From the NCBI GenBank assembly GCA_009775095.1, contig VSOZ01000017.1:12468-76467 (forward strand): a stretch of 64,000 nt of DNA. The letters are read 5' to 3'. How positions within the stretch are numbered: position 1 is the first letter of the stretch; every line of letters begins with the position of its first letter. This DNA is from Muribaculum sp. (GTDB lineage Bacteria > Bacteroidota > Bacteroidia > Bacteroidales > Muribaculaceae). The notes under the pieces are model-generated. The model did not search any database, was not told the origin of the DNA, and saw nothing but the letters and a program-made list of their open reading frames with translations. Made by a program: the position numbers and the translations under genes. Shown here piece by piece: positions 63,810-64,000 of this stretch.

Positions 63810-64000
63810 AACAAATACGAGCGAAAAAACGGCACAAGAGACCATTAGTTATTGTATACAGTACAATAATTCCTTACTAAATGTTAATTCAGGCGGTTTT
63901 GTCGTGGTCAAGCGTGATTATTTGGCCCAAGCCGAAATGCCGGTGCATATGTTAAAATCGGCAAAGGTCAAGAGTTAAAAATCATGCGTAGAGTTTGACA

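Overview
The window is chromosomal DNA from a member of the Bacteroidales, most likely a gut Muribaculaceae-type bacterium; the family is an inference. The grounds are the recurrent promoter -7 boxes of the form TAnnTTTG, a complete nqrABCDEF operon, PPi-dependent phosphofructokinase, the nrnA / DUF4827 lipoprotein / glmM gene order, DUF4369-TlpA and BACON-domain proteins, a GH127/GH97 locus, and an exbB-exbD-exbD-tonB cluster with long ExbD proteins.

Layout. 0-9 kb: the 3' end of a umuC-like polymerase gene, two tandem Na+ symporters (NSS), a VanZ-like protein, a TlpA-like thioredoxin lipoprotein, an OmpA protein, and the TonB energy-transduction operon. 9.5-15.4 kb: the Na+-translocating NADH:quinone reductase operon. 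15.7-20.7 kb: a small membrane protein, dxs, trkA and trkH, led by a promoter-bearing repeat, followed by a probable small RNA. 21-25.4 kb: a two-component system divergent from an outer-membrane receptor, with a 17-bp direct repeat between them. 25.5-33.4 kb: pfp, a DUF4143 gene remnant, a NADAR protein, a DAACS symporter, then nrnA, a DUF4827 lipoprotein, glmM and a small YtxH-like protein. 33.4-37.9 kb: a decayed GH97 gene, an intact GH127 arabinofuranosidase, an SGNH hydrolase and an outer-membrane barrel. 38.3-40.8 kb: M16 peptidase, cyclophilin lipoprotein and a small protein. 41-45 kb: a TPR regulator interrupted by one stop codon, then three exported proteins ending in a BACON/LRR lipoprotein. 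45.2-53.3 kb: a Cu/Zn-type permease with a C-terminal HMA domain and its HMA-AraC regulator, pncB, and a dsbD-trmH-radA operon. 53.4-57 kb: a repeat-rich, partly AT-rich accessory stretch with unknown membrane proteins and an interrupted HExxH protein. 57-64 kb: a ferredoxin, RNase P RNA, a 1512-residue STAND NTPase and a DbpA-like helicase.

How they work together. Nqr builds a Na+ gradient that the two NSS carriers and the DAACS symporter can spend. ExbB/ExbD/TonB powers outer-membrane receptors such as the one at 23.3 kb. TlpA-like and DsbD-like proteins form a reducing route across the envelope. The clearest candidate for an undescribed system is the solitary STAND protein (DUF4062-like N-terminus, P-loop NTPase, beta-propeller-like region, C-terminal zinc ribbon), which resembles eukaryotic NWD1/TEP1-type sensors and bacterial anti-phage STAND proteins. 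Also notable are a three-hairpin extragenic repeat present in three copies, and an 81-bp repeat that supplies the promoters of two housekeeping operons. All assignments come from reading the sequence; no database search was run.
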